From: Peromyscus leucopus
Taxonomy: Eukaryota; Chordata; Mammalia; Rodentia; Cricetidae
Length of the DNA stretch: 64,000 nucleotides
Direction: 5' to 3'
NCBI RefSeq assembly: GCF_004664715.2
Contig: NC_051086.1
Coordinates: 72,195,486-72,259,485, forward strand
The position numbers and the translations under genes were made by a program. Below, piece after piece: positions 1 through 12,800 of the stretch. The notes beneath the pieces are model-generated. The model did not search any database. It was not told the origin of the DNA and saw only the letters and a list, made by a program, of their open reading frames with translations. Numbering within the stretch: position 1 is the first letter of the stretch; each line of letters begins with the position of its first letter.

Positions 1-707
1 CCATTACTTCACATTATCTGTGAAGCAGCCTTGCAAAATGTCGACAGAGGCAGAGGTGGTTGCTAGGCCAGGCTGGGTAGACTTCATTCACTATTCTTGG
101 TACCAGAAGAGTTTCGAGTTCGTGTTTGGTTTTTTAATATTTGCTATAATCCAGAACGAGATGTCTTTGAGATAGGGCCCAAGTCTAAACACAGCATTCA
201 TTTATGTTTCGTGTATACCTTGAACACACAGCCTGCAGGTAATCTTAGGCAATATTTCTAGTGTGCCCGGATTTGACTGCAATCCATCACAAGACCATGT
301 GTGGAATTTTCCATTTGTGGTTGTGTAGGGAAGACTTCGGATTCGGGATGTTCAGCCTAGGGCACCCCTGGTGTTGGATTAACTCCAAACCGCTCCTACC
401 CAGCAGAAACCCCATCTCGTTTACTCCTTAAAGCCAGCCAGGAGGCAGAGATGGTCCCTGTGTCACAAAGGACCTGGGACCCAGAACTGATCAATGGGAG
501 AGCAGAGACCACAACAAAACAGAGCCACTCACCTCTCAGGAATACAGATGCCTTCACTCACTCTTCGAATACTTACTGAGCACTAGCTCTCTGGGAGTAC
601 TTGAGAGGGAGATCAGAACCAGACAGGCATTATCCCTGTCATCATACTCTCCAACATGGGGCGGGGGAACGACCCAGCAAACAAGCAGTTGCTCCAAAAG
701 GGGCTAA
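1..707. other. unique intronic sequence, nothing recognised
   Basis: I see no open frame with coding character, no SINE and no simple repeat here. Confidence 0.5.
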
Positions 708-1175
708 CAGGGTTTTCTAGAGAATCAGAACCAACAGGAAATAGACAGAGGCTAACTGATTAGTTAACTGACAAGATAAATGGATGGATGGTCAGACAGA
801 TGGACAGACTGACCGATTTAAGAAATTGGTGTGCAATTGCGAGAGCTACCATGTCTGAAATTCTTTGAGCAGGTCAGGTAAGAGCTGATGTTGCAACCTG
901 AATCATGGAATGTGCAGTCAGGCCGACAGGGTCCAGTCCAAGCCCCTCCCCCATCTTCCTGCCTTAGGAAGCTTCATTCTCCTGTTAAGACCGCTTGCTC
1001 TCAAGAATCTGAAGTGTCCACCACATTAAGGAGGGAGGTGTGCTTAGTGTGTAATCACATGTAAAATGTCACTCTCATCACGGAGGCCCAAACGGCAACA
1101 CCGGACGAGAGTTTCCCCATACAAGTGGGCACCATGAGCCAAGCCAGACTGACAATGGGAAATTAACCATCACAT
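708..1175 (+). repeat. ancient interspersed repeat, family not assigned
   Basis: The left edge (GGTTTTCTAGAGAATCAGAA) and the right edge (AATTAACCATCACATGG) resemble the two ends of an old mammalian interspersed repeat known to me from many loci. The middle holds a degenerate GATGGATGGNCAGACAGA tract at about 779-812. The family name is uncertain. Confidence 0.45.
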
Positions 1176-1307
1176 GGGGTTTTGTGGAATTTCAGAAAAC
1201 ATGGAAGGTGAGGATGTAAGGATTTGGGGAATACTGGAAGATCCAGGGAACAACAACAACAAAATAGAAACTTAGATCATCCCTCAAAACTACAAAACAG
1301 GCAAAAG

Positions 1308-1440
1308 AGATGGATCAGAGGGTAGAGGCAGCTACAGCCAAGTTTGACAACCTGAGTTAGATGCCCAGAACCCTGTGGTGGAAGGAAAGACTCACTCCCT
1401 CAAGATGTTCTCTGACTACACATGTACAAACCCACAATAG
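1308..1440 (+). repeat. B3 SINE (tRNA-derived)
   Basis: The tRNA-like part is degraded but shows 'cagctacagccaagtttgac', 'acctgagtt' and 'ggtggaaggaaagactcac', the usual order of B3 landmarks, and ends in 'acatgtacaaac'. Confidence 0.65.
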
Positions 1441-1461
1441 AAACAGATGCGAGAAAAGACT

Positions 1462-1616
1462 TCTTTTTTGGTTTTTCGAGACAGGGTTTCTCCGTGTAGC
1501 TTTGCGCCTTTCCTGGAACTCATTCTGTAGCCCAGGTTGGCTTTGAACTCACAGAGACCCGCCTGGCTCTGCCTCCCGAGTGCTGGGATTAAAGGCGTGT
1601 GCCACCACCGCCCAGC
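1462..1616 (-). repeat. B1 SINE, cricetid-type variant
   Basis: The full B1 reads in reverse: GAGACAGGGTTTCTC, a GTAGCTTTGCGCCTTTCCTG segment, GGAACTCA, and GTGCTGGGATTAAAGGCGTG. Short AAGACTT direct repeats flank it (about 1457-1463 and 1617-1623). The GCGCCTTTCC variant is the one I associate with hamster, deer mouse and vole genomes. Confidence 0.92.
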
Positions 1617-1914
1617 AAGACTTTTTTTTAAAAAAACTGCAAATTTCCTTTTCCAAGCCTGAGACTCCCCAACTAGAGAAACCTGGCTAGGTACGTCATG
1701 GTCTCCGTGTGCCACACTTTCATTCAGGAAAACACGGTGTGCGCACTGAAGAATACGTCAGAGCTGATGGCAAAGTGGTGAGAACGTGGTGATGGGTCAA
1801 AGAAGCCAAGGGAGTGTGAGCATCTAACCAAATGCTCGACGCTCCACAGATAGGAGGGGCCACGCAGTCTCCTTCCTGCCCCTGCACTTAGGATTTCTGG
1901 CTTGGTTTAGGGGG

Positions 1915-2258
1915 ACTGGGACTGTGATGAAACCCCATGACCAAAGGGTCTATTTCGCTCATTCTATATTACAGTTCATCACTGAAAGCAGGCAGGGCAG
2001 GAGCCTGGAGGCAGGAGCTGATGCAGAGGCCGTGGAGAGGTGCTGCTTACCAGCTTGCTCCTGACAATTTTCTCAGCCTGCTTTCTTATAGAACCCGACA
2101 CCACCCTGGCTGGGCCCTGCCTGATCCATCACTAATTAAGAAAATGCCCTACGCGGCCTGCCTACATCCCTTTCTTACAGAGACATTTTCTCAATTGAGA
2201 GTCCCCCCTCTCGGACAACTCTAGCTTGTATTAAGTTGACATAACACTAGCCAGCAAA
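1915..2258 (+). mobile_element. URR1-like rodent DNA transposon remnant
   Basis: It runs from 'ctgtgatgaaaccccatgac' through 'ggaggcaggagctgatgcag' and 'agcctgctttcttatagaac' to 'aagttgacataacactagcc', in the same order as the copy at 57530-59950. I recall this as the non-autonomous URR1 family (hAT-Charlie group). The class is less certain than the identity of the repeat. Confidence 0.6.
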
Positions 2259-2840
2259 ATATCCAGTCAGCAGCCTCATCATCATGTGAGATGGTCGTGG
2301 AGCTCGCCTAGAATTCAGATCCACAGCTGGGGCACGGAGAAGAGCTAGGGCACGGGGAGGTGTCCACATCTGCATAAAAAGCTGGCCAGGACAGTTCTGT
2401 GGCCACACTACCATAATGTGCAGGTGAAATCTAACTTTGTAAGCAGCGGGCCTCAGTAGAAATTGTTCATTAGCAGGCAGAAACAGCTCTTCTCCACAGG
2501 CAGCGTGAACTCCAAGCCCCAGAGGCCCGCAGGTGGTAAGGGACAAGCAGAGACAGACTCAAGAAAAGCTCTTCCTCACTGAATACAATGAAATAAGTGG
2601 GACAGAATCCCGTGGCCCCGGAGCCTGTGGTCATTTTCTACACCCGGGGGAGGCAGGAGCCACGCCTCTCTACCCTGAATGGATGGTGAGAGAGAAAGAC
2701 CCACCGGGTCTGGGATCCTTGCTCACTGTGTCCATGCTGTCCTCAGAGCACACAGCAGGTGTCCAGTAAATCCCTACTGGATGGACACGCCCAACACAGC
2801 ATCCGCGCCACGCCCTCTTTGCATGCGTTCTGTCGTTGTG

Positions 2841-3632
2841 ATTGTTTGGTGGGGTTGTAGTTTGGCGGTGGTGGTGGTGGTAGTTTGGTGGTGGTGGTGG
2901 TGGTAGTTTGGTGGTGGTGGTTGTAGTTTGGTGGTGGTGGTTGTAGTTTGGTGGTGGTAGTAGTTTGGTGGTGGTGGTGGTTGTGGTTTGGTGGTGGTTG
3001 TAGTTTGGAGGTGGTGGTTGTAGTTTGGTGGTGGTTGTAGTTTGGTGGTGGTCGTGGTAGTTTGGTGGTGGTGGTAGTTTGGTGGTGGTTGTAGTTTGGT
3101 GGTGGTGGTGGTTGTAGTTTGGTGGTGGTGGTGGTAGTTTGGTGGTGGTGGTTGTAGTTTGGTGGAGGTGGTAGTTTGGTAGTGGTGGTTGTTTGGTGGT
3201 GGTGGTTGTAGTTTGGTGGTGGTGGTAGTTTGGTGGTGGTGGTAGTTTGGTGGTGGTGGTGGTTGTAGTTTGGTGGTGGTGGTTGTTTGGTGGTGGTGGT
3301 TGTAGTTTGGTGGTGGGGTTGTAGTTTGGTGGTGGTTTGGTGGTGGTTGTTTGGTGGTGGTGATTGTAATTTGGTGGTGGTGGTAGTTTGGTGGTGGTGG
3401 TTGTAGTTTGGTGGTGGTGGTAGTTTGGTGGTGGTTGTTTGGAGTGGTGGTTGTTTGGAGGTGGTTGTTTGGTGGTGGTGGTAGTTTGGTGGTGGTGGTT
3501 GTAGTTTGGTGGTGGTGGTAGTTTGGTGGTGGTTGTTTGGAGGTGGTGGTTGTTTGGAGGTGGTTGTTTGGTGGTGGTTGTAGTTTGGTGGTGGTGGTTG
3601 TAGTTTGGTGGTGGTGGTAGTTTGGTGGTGGG
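2841..3632. repeat. G-rich minisatellite, (TAGTTTGGTGGTGGTGG)n-like
   Basis: About 790 bp of tandem units occur, built from TTTGG plus two to five GGT triplets joined by TAG, TTGTAG or TTG spacers. On the plus strand it is almost free of C. Every frame of the minus strand stays open for long stretches (His, Gln, Thr, Pro, Lys runs), which is a composition artefact. A higher-order repeat of about 98 bp is visible near 3372-3568. Unit length varies, as expected for slippage plus unequal exchange. Confidence 0.95.
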
Positions 3633-4985
3633 ATCTGGCCATGTTGTCCAGGCTGATTGCAAACATCTGAACTCAAGTACTCTCTTGGCTTCTGTCTTCC
3701 ACGGTCAAGACTCCAAACGTGCTCACCGGTGCATACCTCCATCACATTCCCTTCAAATATACCCAGTGCAAACGTTCTGAAATCTGACAGCACAGCTGGG
3801 CCTTTCCACACACCTGTGGGTTCATGAGGTGTCATCAGCAGTCAGAGGACAGAGCGAGGCAAAGTCGACTCAACAAGAGAAACAGAATCTGTAACCCTGG
3901 CCTCCAGGGGACCTGAGCCCACGCAAGTGAATTCCACCTGCCTGTCAGGCACCCTCCATGACGTGGGAGTGTGTCCTCAGAGGAGCTGCGAGGGCTACAC
4001 TCAACACTCTGGATCCATCTTCCTTCCCCTCTCTGAGCTGCACACTCCAAGGAGGGCCTGATGTCACAACAATGGACGCCTGTTTTGACTCTGTTAGCTA
4101 CGTCTCTGGCTCTGGCAGCCACGGCCTCTCTGGCACCACGGCAGATTCTTCTCCCCGAATGTTAATTTATTAACTCCTCCTGAAAGCTATCTGTTTGGAA
4201 GGAGCATGCCCAATCAGCTCAGGGTGAATGCGTGTTGCTAAGGGAAAGAGCAAAGGAAGCAATTTCTCCCTCACCTTCCCCTGAACACCCAGACTCCAGG
4301 GATACCTGGCTTTCTCTGAGCCCTGACAGCCACGCCAGCCACGAAGGCCCCTCTTCCTGCACTAATGAGACAGCAAAAGTACCATGAGTCAGACACGGGA
4401 TCTGCTGCTGGGGCTCCTGACTGGGGTGTTTTGCAGACCCACATTCCCTCGCCTGGAATTCTGACTAAAGGCTGTTCCCAAAGCCTGGGCGGCTGACCAT
4501 CCTTCCAGAACCTCCTGACCATGCCTCCCCGACCTATGGCTACTTTCTCCCTACCTGAATGCCCCCACCACAGAGGGTGAGCTTTCTGCATCCCAAGCCC
4601 CAGCCAGTCTCTCCCTAACCCCTTCAAAATACACGGTGGGTATCCAGTGCACAGTCATTACACCGGATTCCCCGAGGATGGGCTGCAGAGGCTTTGTAAG
4701 CAAGACCCTCTCTAAGGAGGCCTCTTCCGATAAGCTCCATTTTTCCAAGGAGTGTGTGACGAGATTACATCGCAGGTTCAAGGAGAACTAACCGAAACTA
4801 AGTTACTGCTCAAACACAGACGGTCAGTGCGAGGGCCAGAATTCTGAGTAAATGCTTCTTAGGTGCGCGCTCCTTTCCCCGAGCCCAGGAACGCATGCTA
4901 CAGCCCCTTTCTGGCCTCTCCCCTTCGGATGAGTGCCATGCCACTGCAATCGCTCTCCTCCAGGTCCTCCATGTTTCCGGAACAT

Positions 4986-5056
4986 GGACACAGACACACA
5001 CAGAGACACAGACACAGAGACACACACACAGAGACACACACACAGACACACACACC
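4986..5056. repeat. (ACAGACAC)n/(CA)n microsatellite
   Basis: The interval alternates 'gacacac', 'cacagaga' and 'cacaca' units with no non-repeat break. Confidence 0.9.
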
Positions 5057-6227
5057 AGATCCTTCCGAAAGCCTCTGTGACTGCTGACTTTCTTTGGCAA
5101 CAAGCTGGGTCCCACACCTGGTGATGCTCAGGACTCCAGGGACACCTACCTTCTAGAATCCCACAACGGTGCCTAAGCTTGCGGAAGGCGGGGACTAGGA
5201 CTGTCTTTATACCGTCTTTATCAAAACAAGCCAGCCTAACAGGAGCACAGTGAGCGAATGAGCTGACAGGTAGCCACAGTGGCCGAACAGAACGACAGAC
5301 CACTCAGGGTAAGCTTATTTTAGGAAGGACTTTTTCTCGAATAATAGTAACACGGGACTTTTTTTAACCACCCACTAGGCCACCAGACCAACAAAATCAG
5401 TGGTGATTATTTGTCCTGTTCCCGCCTAGACCTCGTCCGTAAGCACAGGTGGTGTCTATGTGGCCGACATCTATCCCTACTATAAACAGGACACTAGTCT
5501 TTGATAGCGCCTCCTTAACACTGTGTTTCTAAACATGTATGGCACGCAGGACCCAGAGCCTGTGCTTTCTCCCCCAACCTCTCATGGGGTTAGGAGCAAA
5601 CCCACCACAGCCCACACAGAGTGCACAGCTCTGTTCTGTCCGAACAGAACACTTCCCCTCAGCCCCACCCCCACCCCAGAGGCAGCTTCGCTTCCCCAGG
5701 TGCTAACGCAGATTTTCCTTCTCCGTTCCCAGCACATCAAAGGTCTATTTTCACATAAAAGCGCTCAACTGAACACGGAGTGAAAACTCAAAGGCTGCCT
5801 CCCCCAAAGCCTCCGCCAGGGCAGGGTTCTCCGTGCCCGACTGGTCCCCGTTCAGATTTGGGGAACCACCCTATGACTCCCAAGAGGATCCTGTGCTGTG
5901 GCCATCCTCCCAGGCCTACTCAGGCCTCTACACACCATCATAACCCTACCCCACCCTGCTCCCAGGGCCTGACAGACACCACTGTTTGCCTGGGGCTGTC
6001 CCTGGGGCCTCCCTGGACTCCTTCCCTCCCTCAAGGTTTACTGCCGCCAAACCCAGGGGACCTTGCCTGAGTTCTAATTTATTTGCCTGTTTATACTAAA
6101 AGGCACAACATGCCCTATCAAGCAAGATGAGATGGAGCTGAAGCCAGCTTGCTGTCACCCGTGGGCTTTTCATAAAATAAGGGGTCAGCAGGAGGAAGCA
6201 TCAGCTTCATCAGGCTCTCAAAGCCCC

Positions 6228-6310
6228 ACACACGGAGCTAACACACCCCCAAACTCTCACAACACCCCACACATGGAGCTAACACCCCCCCCAAACTCTC
6301 ACAACACTGA
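6228..6310. repeat. two-copy tandem duplication, unit about 40 bp
   Basis: Two adjacent copies run from 'cacacacggagctaacac' to 'aactctcacaacac'. The second has T for C in 'acatggagc' and a longer C run. Confidence 0.8.
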
Positions 6311-6727
6311 ACAATGCGCCTGTTGCTGTCCCAAGGCAAGAGAGCAGCCTGAAGAAGACGCGGCCTACCGTCATGCAGCTGGGGTCCGTGGCATCTAATG
6401 TGTTAGTGCCTAGACTCCGCTCCCCGAAAGAAGCAAGCATGATGCTCCCCCTCGTTAGTGATTAGTGAAATGGAAATTAAAGCACAAGATAGGCACAAAT
6501 GCGCGAGTCTGATCATGGTAAGGACTGGTGAGGAAGGAGGGGAGAAAAACGACGGCATGGGACCTAGAGCTTCCTCAGAACAGTTTCCATCCAAACCGAA
6601 CCCCCGCATAGACTGAATCAGCAATTCTACTGCCAGACGTGGATCCCACTACACTCGGGCACACACCCCAGATGTGTGCGGCGGCCACATGGCCAACAGG
6701 TGGATGTTCGTCCTTGTGTGCCACACA

Positions 6728-6752
6728 TAAATATATATATATATTATAATGT
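6728..6752. repeat. (TA)n microsatellite
   Basis: A run of alternating TA is followed by 'taatgtatataatgtatac'. Confidence 0.8.
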
Positions 6753-7260
6753 ATATAATGTATACGGTGAAATATTACATTAAACTCAAGTTGCAGTCTT
6801 CTCTTGGTGCCAGCTTCTCCTCTGGGACCTCTCATTCTCTCTGTAGAAGCCTGCTTGTGAAGGGCTCTCAATAGTAACTACCACCTATTCCCCTTGAGTT
6901 AAGTAAAGCATCTAGGGGTGTGGCCAGGGGAAGGTTAGGCCAAAAGGGAAATGTATCTACTCACGTAACAAAGCAAGGGTTAGTCTAGCAAGCTGTTATT
7001 CACACCACATAGTTAGTGGAGTTGGAATCACACAGCTAACACTTTTCTGGGCCGTTTTCCTTAATAAGGTGAGTCTGAGAATCCAGTGTGTACAGCCCCC
7101 ACCCCTACCCCAACCTCCAGAGATAAAACAGGACCTGCCAGTGGCTCCCTAGAACCCAACAAGTTAGAGGCAACCATCATCCCTCACTCATGGATAGGAT
7201 GTGCTCAGAATCTCTCTGGATGAGCTTCCCCTGTGGGGGACTGCAAGTGAACACAGATTC

Positions 7261-7577
7261 TGATACAGTTTGGATCTTGAACAGCTCCCAAAAGGGCCAT
7301 GTGTCGAACGACAGGTCCTTGGGTCGCACTCTTAAAAGGCGGCAGAACCTTTCAGAGGTAAAGCCACTGGGAGGTGTCTAGGTTATTAGGGACATCCCTA
7401 GCAGAGGACCCCGGGACCCCAGTGCCTTCTCTTGCTTCCTGTGCACAAAATGAGCTGTTTTGCTGCCCTATGCACTATTGCCATGGTGTGCTACCTCAAC
7501 AAAAATAACCCTTTCTCTTTGTAAGCTGATTCTCTCAGGCATTTTGTTACAGTAACAGAAAGCTGACTAACACAGGT
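7261..7577 (+). mobile_element. solo MaLR-type LTR
   Basis: It starts TGATACAGTTTGGATCTTGA, which matches the known start of MaLR LTRs (TGNTATGGTTTGGATATGAA in the MST relatives). It continues with 'catgtgtcgaacgacaggtc' and 'ccactgggaggtgtctaggt', and ends 'gttacagtaacagaaagctg' then 'actaacaca'. No internal region follows, so it is a solo LTR. The subfamily is not assigned. Confidence 0.75.
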
Positions 7578-8090
7578 TCCTCCTTACAGAAACTCTTTAC
7601 TGAAGCCTTAGTCCTTTTGGCTCAACTCACTTGCCTGGTGACAATGTCCCCGTACCATTCATCACTTCCTTTTGCTCCAGGGAGCCCTAAGAGTTACTGG
7701 TGGCCAAAGGTTGAGTATCCCCTGCCCTGCCCAAACTGCCCTCCCTTCCACTAACCCAACCCTTCCTGTTCACCTGTGATTTAACTTAGCTATACTCTGA
7801 GGACATCCTCAGTCCTCTGGAAGCTCCAGGAAGAGACCTTTAGTATCCATCCTTGTCTCCATTCATACAAAGGGATCTGTTCATGTCTACCATTCCCTTC
7901 CCCAACACACTCACCAGTGCTCAAAATCTGTCCCTGAAATCCTAAGGTGGTATCTGTGCCAGGAAGCTGATCATAGGTACTCTGCCTCCATCCCTCCCTC
8001 TTCCTCCTCAACCCCTAGCCGACTCCCAGCACTACACCATAAAACACCCCTGCATCTTCTCTCCTCACTGAAGCACATAAGAATCGAATG

Positions 8091-8266
8091 TGACCAGGGC
8101 AATGGTGGCGCACACCTTTAATCCCCGCAGTTGGGAGGCAGAGGCAGGTGGATCTCAATGAGTTTGAGGCCAGCCTGGTCTATAAAGCGAAAACAAGTTC
8201 CAGGACAGCCAGGACTGTTACAGAGAGAAACCCTGTCTTGAAACCCACCCCCACCCCCAAAAAAAG
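8091..8266 (+). repeat. B1 SINE with target-site duplication
   Basis: 'aatggtggcgcacaccttta' leads into 'ggaggcagaggcaggtggat', and the copy ends in an A-rich tail. It is bounded by a perfect 12-bp duplication AAGAATCGAATG at 8079-8090 and 8267-8278. Confidence 0.92.
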
Positions 8267-9589
8267 AAGAATCGAATGGGATCTGAATCAAGTCCTACCT
8301 GCTCTAAGATAACAACATGAACAGTAACAATGATAATCTCACATATTGCAAGCTTCCAAGGCACTGTGCTGGACAACCTAAAGGTACAAACACAGGAAGA
8401 CAACCAATTCCCACAGGCAGAGCCATCCAAAGAGACTCCACCAACTGGAAAGCATACTACAAAATGATATTCATACTAGGGACCTGTCATTGTAAGCCTC
8501 GATAGAGATCTGTGAGACAAATATGTGAGATGGGGATGGGGTGGGGGGATTCTAATTTGTCACTAGGGTGGGGAGGAGCCCTGGGAACCATTCCTTGCAA
8601 TGCTGAACGTTTTCTAATGGCTAGTTGTTAAATCATAACTATGTGTTATCTGTGGAATAGGAACATTTTTAAAACAAAGAAGAAAGCGACAAAATTCAAC
8701 TCCCAGGAAGCTTCCAGTCAGGGTTCTAGAAGAAACCTTTATACTCATGGGATGGGAGGAAACTAGTTTTTTTTTTTTTTGTTGTTGTTTTTTGTTTTTT
8801 GTTTTTTATAAATGCAATTATCTGATCCTCACAGGAGAAGAGAAGCTAGCAGTCCAGCTCAGGCAGTGGATGACAGCAGAATTAGAAGACGCAGTGAGGT
8901 AAGAAGGAGACCCACTGGCTACCATTTTGTAGAGGGATGGCATGAGCTGGAGGAGCACGCTGTGGGGTCATGGGCACTGGCAAACTCCCTGGGCCCCAAG
9001 GCCTTACTTTCTCAGTCTCTAGAATAGGAAGAACCTGCCCTCCCTACATAGATTTCATTCTGAAAGCATGAGAACACTCTCAACTAAAGCAACTCCCAAA
9101 CCTACCTTCAATTGTGTCTTATCTTAAAATCATTTGGCACTAACAGGAGCCTAAGCAAAGGCAGAGGGTCCCCTGCACGTTTGACTCAGTCACCCCTAAT
9201 TCTGCCAGCGTTCATTCCACGCTACCTTGACCACGGTATGAAACCAACACCAGTTCAAAGCTACTAAGCAAACTCCAGACTGTTTAGATTTCACCAGGTT
9301 TCCACTGACGTCCGCTTTCTGTCCCAGGCTCCACGTCGGTATTTAACATAACTTCCTGTGAAACCAGAGTGTCTTACGATTATCTATCTATTCTGCCTTG
9401 GGAAGGAAATGTCCTGGTACTGGAGAGAGGTCTTAATCCTCCTCACCGTCAGAGCAGGCGATCTTCGGCACAATCTGCCAGCCTCCAAGGGAACAGAGTC
9501 TGATCTACAGTGAGATTAAAAACCCAGACGATGACCAAGCCTTTTAACCCCTCCATACGCAGCCACAGCCCTGGCCTCTCTCCACAGCA

Positions 9590-9870
9590 ACTAGCCGGTA
9601 TTTAAAAGTAATTTATGTTAATTGCAGTCGGGCCTATATGAACACTACAAAGCAATCTGGCTTCAAACAAAAAGGCTCAAGAGAGTAGCCTAACAAAAAA
9701 ATTAATTTTGTAAAAGGCCTATTTCTATTCCAACTTGTTTTTAAATATATGTTCTGAGTCACACACCATTAACCATCTCAATTTATTAATAATCTCAGGG
9801 CAACCAACTATCTCAGATCACGCAATGATGAAATCTTGCATAAAAAAAAGAAAATGAAATGTCTACATGC
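9590..9870. promoter_or_regulatory. candidate conserved noncoding block
   Basis: A repeat-free AT-rich stretch with many TAAT/ATTA cores ('aatttatgttaattgcag', 'aaaaaattaattttg', 'caatttattaataatctc'). This style is typical of deeply conserved intronic enhancers. The call rests on composition only. Confidence 0.3.
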
Positions 9871-12800
9871 AAACATTAAGCAGGTATTGAGCTGTGATGA
9901 CTGGGGAAGACGAGGGTTTAAAAAAAAAAAAAAACAGAATGTGGTTAACTCAAGATGAAAGAAGTGTAAACTGGTAACTCAAACTTTGCAAAGAAAAATC
10001 CTCCGCGCTTTGCATGAGATTGTTTTAGAAATGACTGGTTCAAAGAAAGTTCTCTGGAATTCCCTCCTCCTCCTCCCCGCCCCTCAACGAAGGTTTTCGA
10101 TGGGCGGAGATGGCCCCCACATCTCAAAGACCCCCTTCTCTTAGCTAAGGAAATGACAGGGCTGTTTGGGAATTTTCAAGCGAGAACAAATACTTGAGCT
10201 ATAAAATCCACTTTGTAGATTGGATCAGCAAGACAGCTGTTTATACAGGAGCCTTTCCTCCCCCTCCCCCACAAAACCCCTCAGCAATTCCTATCAGTAA
10301 AAAAAAAAACATTGGCTAGAACAAAGGAAAATGGAGTTTACACACCAGGGAGAGGCAGCCCCACCAAATGCCTCAATACCACCTCCAACCGCTGCTCTGG
10401 GCGACCCCCTCCATCCACCTCACTGGCTAACAGAGGAGGGGGAGGAAGTCTCCCCAGAGCCACCTTTAGTGGAAGGGCCACCAAGTGGGCTCAGAGTGGT
10501 GGGAGCCTTCTCTTGGCGGCCGTGGCAAGGCTCATCTTTCTCTTCTCGAGGCTTTGATGTCTGCTCTTTCTCAGCCCGCAGACTCCACAGCGCCCTTTGC
10601 TGTTCTCCTCCTTGCCAACTGTGAGCCAGCTCCCTGGCAAGCAAGGTGGCAGGGCCCCCGGAGGCTGCTACGCAAAAGGCGCATTCATTCTGAGTGACAG
10701 AAGACGGCGGGGAAAGAAGGGGGCACAGAGACCACTCACCCCCCCCCATCATTATCCATGCTGGGGAACAAAACCCCCAGAATCCTGTCCGCCCTCAAGG
10801 ATGAGAGGTCTCCGCGTCTCCAACCCTAAAGCTCTTTCATTCATTCTCTAAGGTCCAAATCGGCTGGCACACCTTAGCCAAGCTCTCACCAACCCCAGAG
10901 CTTCCCCGCCACCCCTGCCCCCACCCCACAACCCCACCAAGGTCCCAAACCACCCTCAGCATCCTTCCCCGGTTCATTCAGCACCTCCTCTTAATGACCC
11001 TCCTTCCCACACAGACCGCACACCCAAAGGCAAAGGAGGCCCTGGTCCCATCTCAGTCACCCTAGAGCCACACCCCGTATCCAGCCCAGGACAGGGGACC
11101 CACAAATGTTTGTTCAGTGAACGAGCACAACAACTCAACTAGCCCCAGTAACCACACGGCTAAATGCTAATTACTACTAGCTGCATGAATAATGAAGGAA
11201 GAAACGAACTAACACATGCCTCCTCCTTAGCCAAGTTGCAGGGTCCTCTGGGAGCACAAAGAAGGAATAAATTGACTTGTGGCTGTGGCAGGATGGTTCA
11301 AAGGCAAGATGACTGCCTTGGAAGGGATGTGACAGGCAGGGGAGGCAGGAAAAGCCCCGGGGTGGTACCCATAAGCTTCTGGACTCCTGGATTCACTTTT
11401 TCACCCCGCTTTGAGTTGATCTGGGTATGCCACCCTCAGCTGGTTTCAGCAGGGAGGGAAGAGCTGGATAAGCTCGCTTCCTTCTCCCGCCGCCACCTCC
11501 GCACCCAACGTGGCCGGCCACTCTCCGAGTGCTCATCTGCCACAGCCCCAGAGGTGCTGGCCCCGGCACCTGCTGGCACTTCAGCATCAAAGGCAGATGC
11601 GCAGGCGGTACCCGCGAAAGCGCTGCACTGAGCAAACAAGGAGGCAAGATTGATGACAGAGGATGCGGTGCTCTGGTCCCTCTCCACTCTCTCCGACGCT
11701 GGCAGAAAAAGGTCACGCGAATATTCAATTTGTTGCTGGTCAGAGCAGGATACTCCCCATATAGGATCTGTTCTAGCTGTCAAAAATAAACAAGTCTGCT
11801 TCCCGAAGCCTTCCTGGGGGTCATGGACAGAGCCGCTTCCACCCCCATCTCCCTCGAGTCCCACAACAGGAGGGAGGGACAGAACCACTTAAAGGTGACA
11901 AGGGACTTTTTCAGTATCCCTTGAACAAGCCTCAGAAAAAGTGAATACACATCGTCTATCCATCTTCAACATCTACTGAACCACGGTCCGCGACAACGAC
12001 GAAGCCCTGACTGTCTATTTAGGGGATGTGCTCTATACCCAGAAGGGAATTTTGATCAGACAGTTGAGTCTTTTCTAATTCTGCAAAAAGAAAAAAAAAA
12101 TCAAGTAATGATAGGTACAGACAGGCCCTGATCCATCCTGAAGAGCCAGGCCAGAGAGCTCCAAACACCCCCACAATGGCTTCCTACTCCAAGCAGGACT
12201 CAGGAAGTGCCATGGGAGGCTGTTCCTCCCAGCAGGAAAGCCTTGAGTGTCTCCCCTCAGTCTGACCTGTGACCCCAGGCTTGGAACCCACCCAGGAACA
12301 GCTCTGAAAGCCACAAGTGCTGGCTTCTGTTTTTAACCATTCCTAGGATAAACTGGGTGCCATAGCTGATGGGTACCATAAGCTACGCACACTGAGTTTA
12401 TGAGTCCCAGAAAAGGACTTCTTTCTGCAGGAAACAGTTTCTTAGTTTTAGAGTCAAAAGGTCAGTTAATTACTGAAAATGATCTTACTCTGAAACCCTT
12501 AGTGGAGAAGAATGACCTCTCCCTGGCCTATTCTGTCCCTACAGTCAGGGTGCTTGTCCAGTAAGGTTTGCTTCCGGTGGGGTACATCAAATGAGAGGAC
12601 AGATTCCTCAATGGACTGATGAACACTGCTATTTCCTTCAGCTCCTGAGTCTTCAGCCTCTGAGACAACCCCCAGACACACCCCAAACCGGCACCTCCGA
12701 CCCCAATCACTCTGTGGAATAGCTCTCTCACGTCCAACAGAACCTTGGCACCACCTCTCCATGAGAGCCACAGGTCCGCAGGCGTCTGTATCCCTCAGGA

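Larger units (their letters stand above)
3633..7259. other. mostly unique intronic sequence
   Basis: No gene is recognised. A possible B1-like scrap lies at 3632-3700. The simple repeats at 4986-5056, 6228-6310 and 6728-6752 are listed separately. The rest is C/A-rich unique sequence without coding signs. Confidence 0.5.

Noticed and set aside
2841..3632. Possible CRISPR-like array because of regular short repeats
   Set aside because: There are no unique spacers, the unit length varies, and the setting is a mammalian intron. It is a minisatellite.
2670..3835. Three overlapping minus-strand open frames of 307-353 codons rich in His, Thr, Pro and Lys
   Set aside because: They lie in the G-rich minisatellite, which lacks stop codons in all three reverse frames. 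The repeats are noncoding and the frames have no conserved domain.
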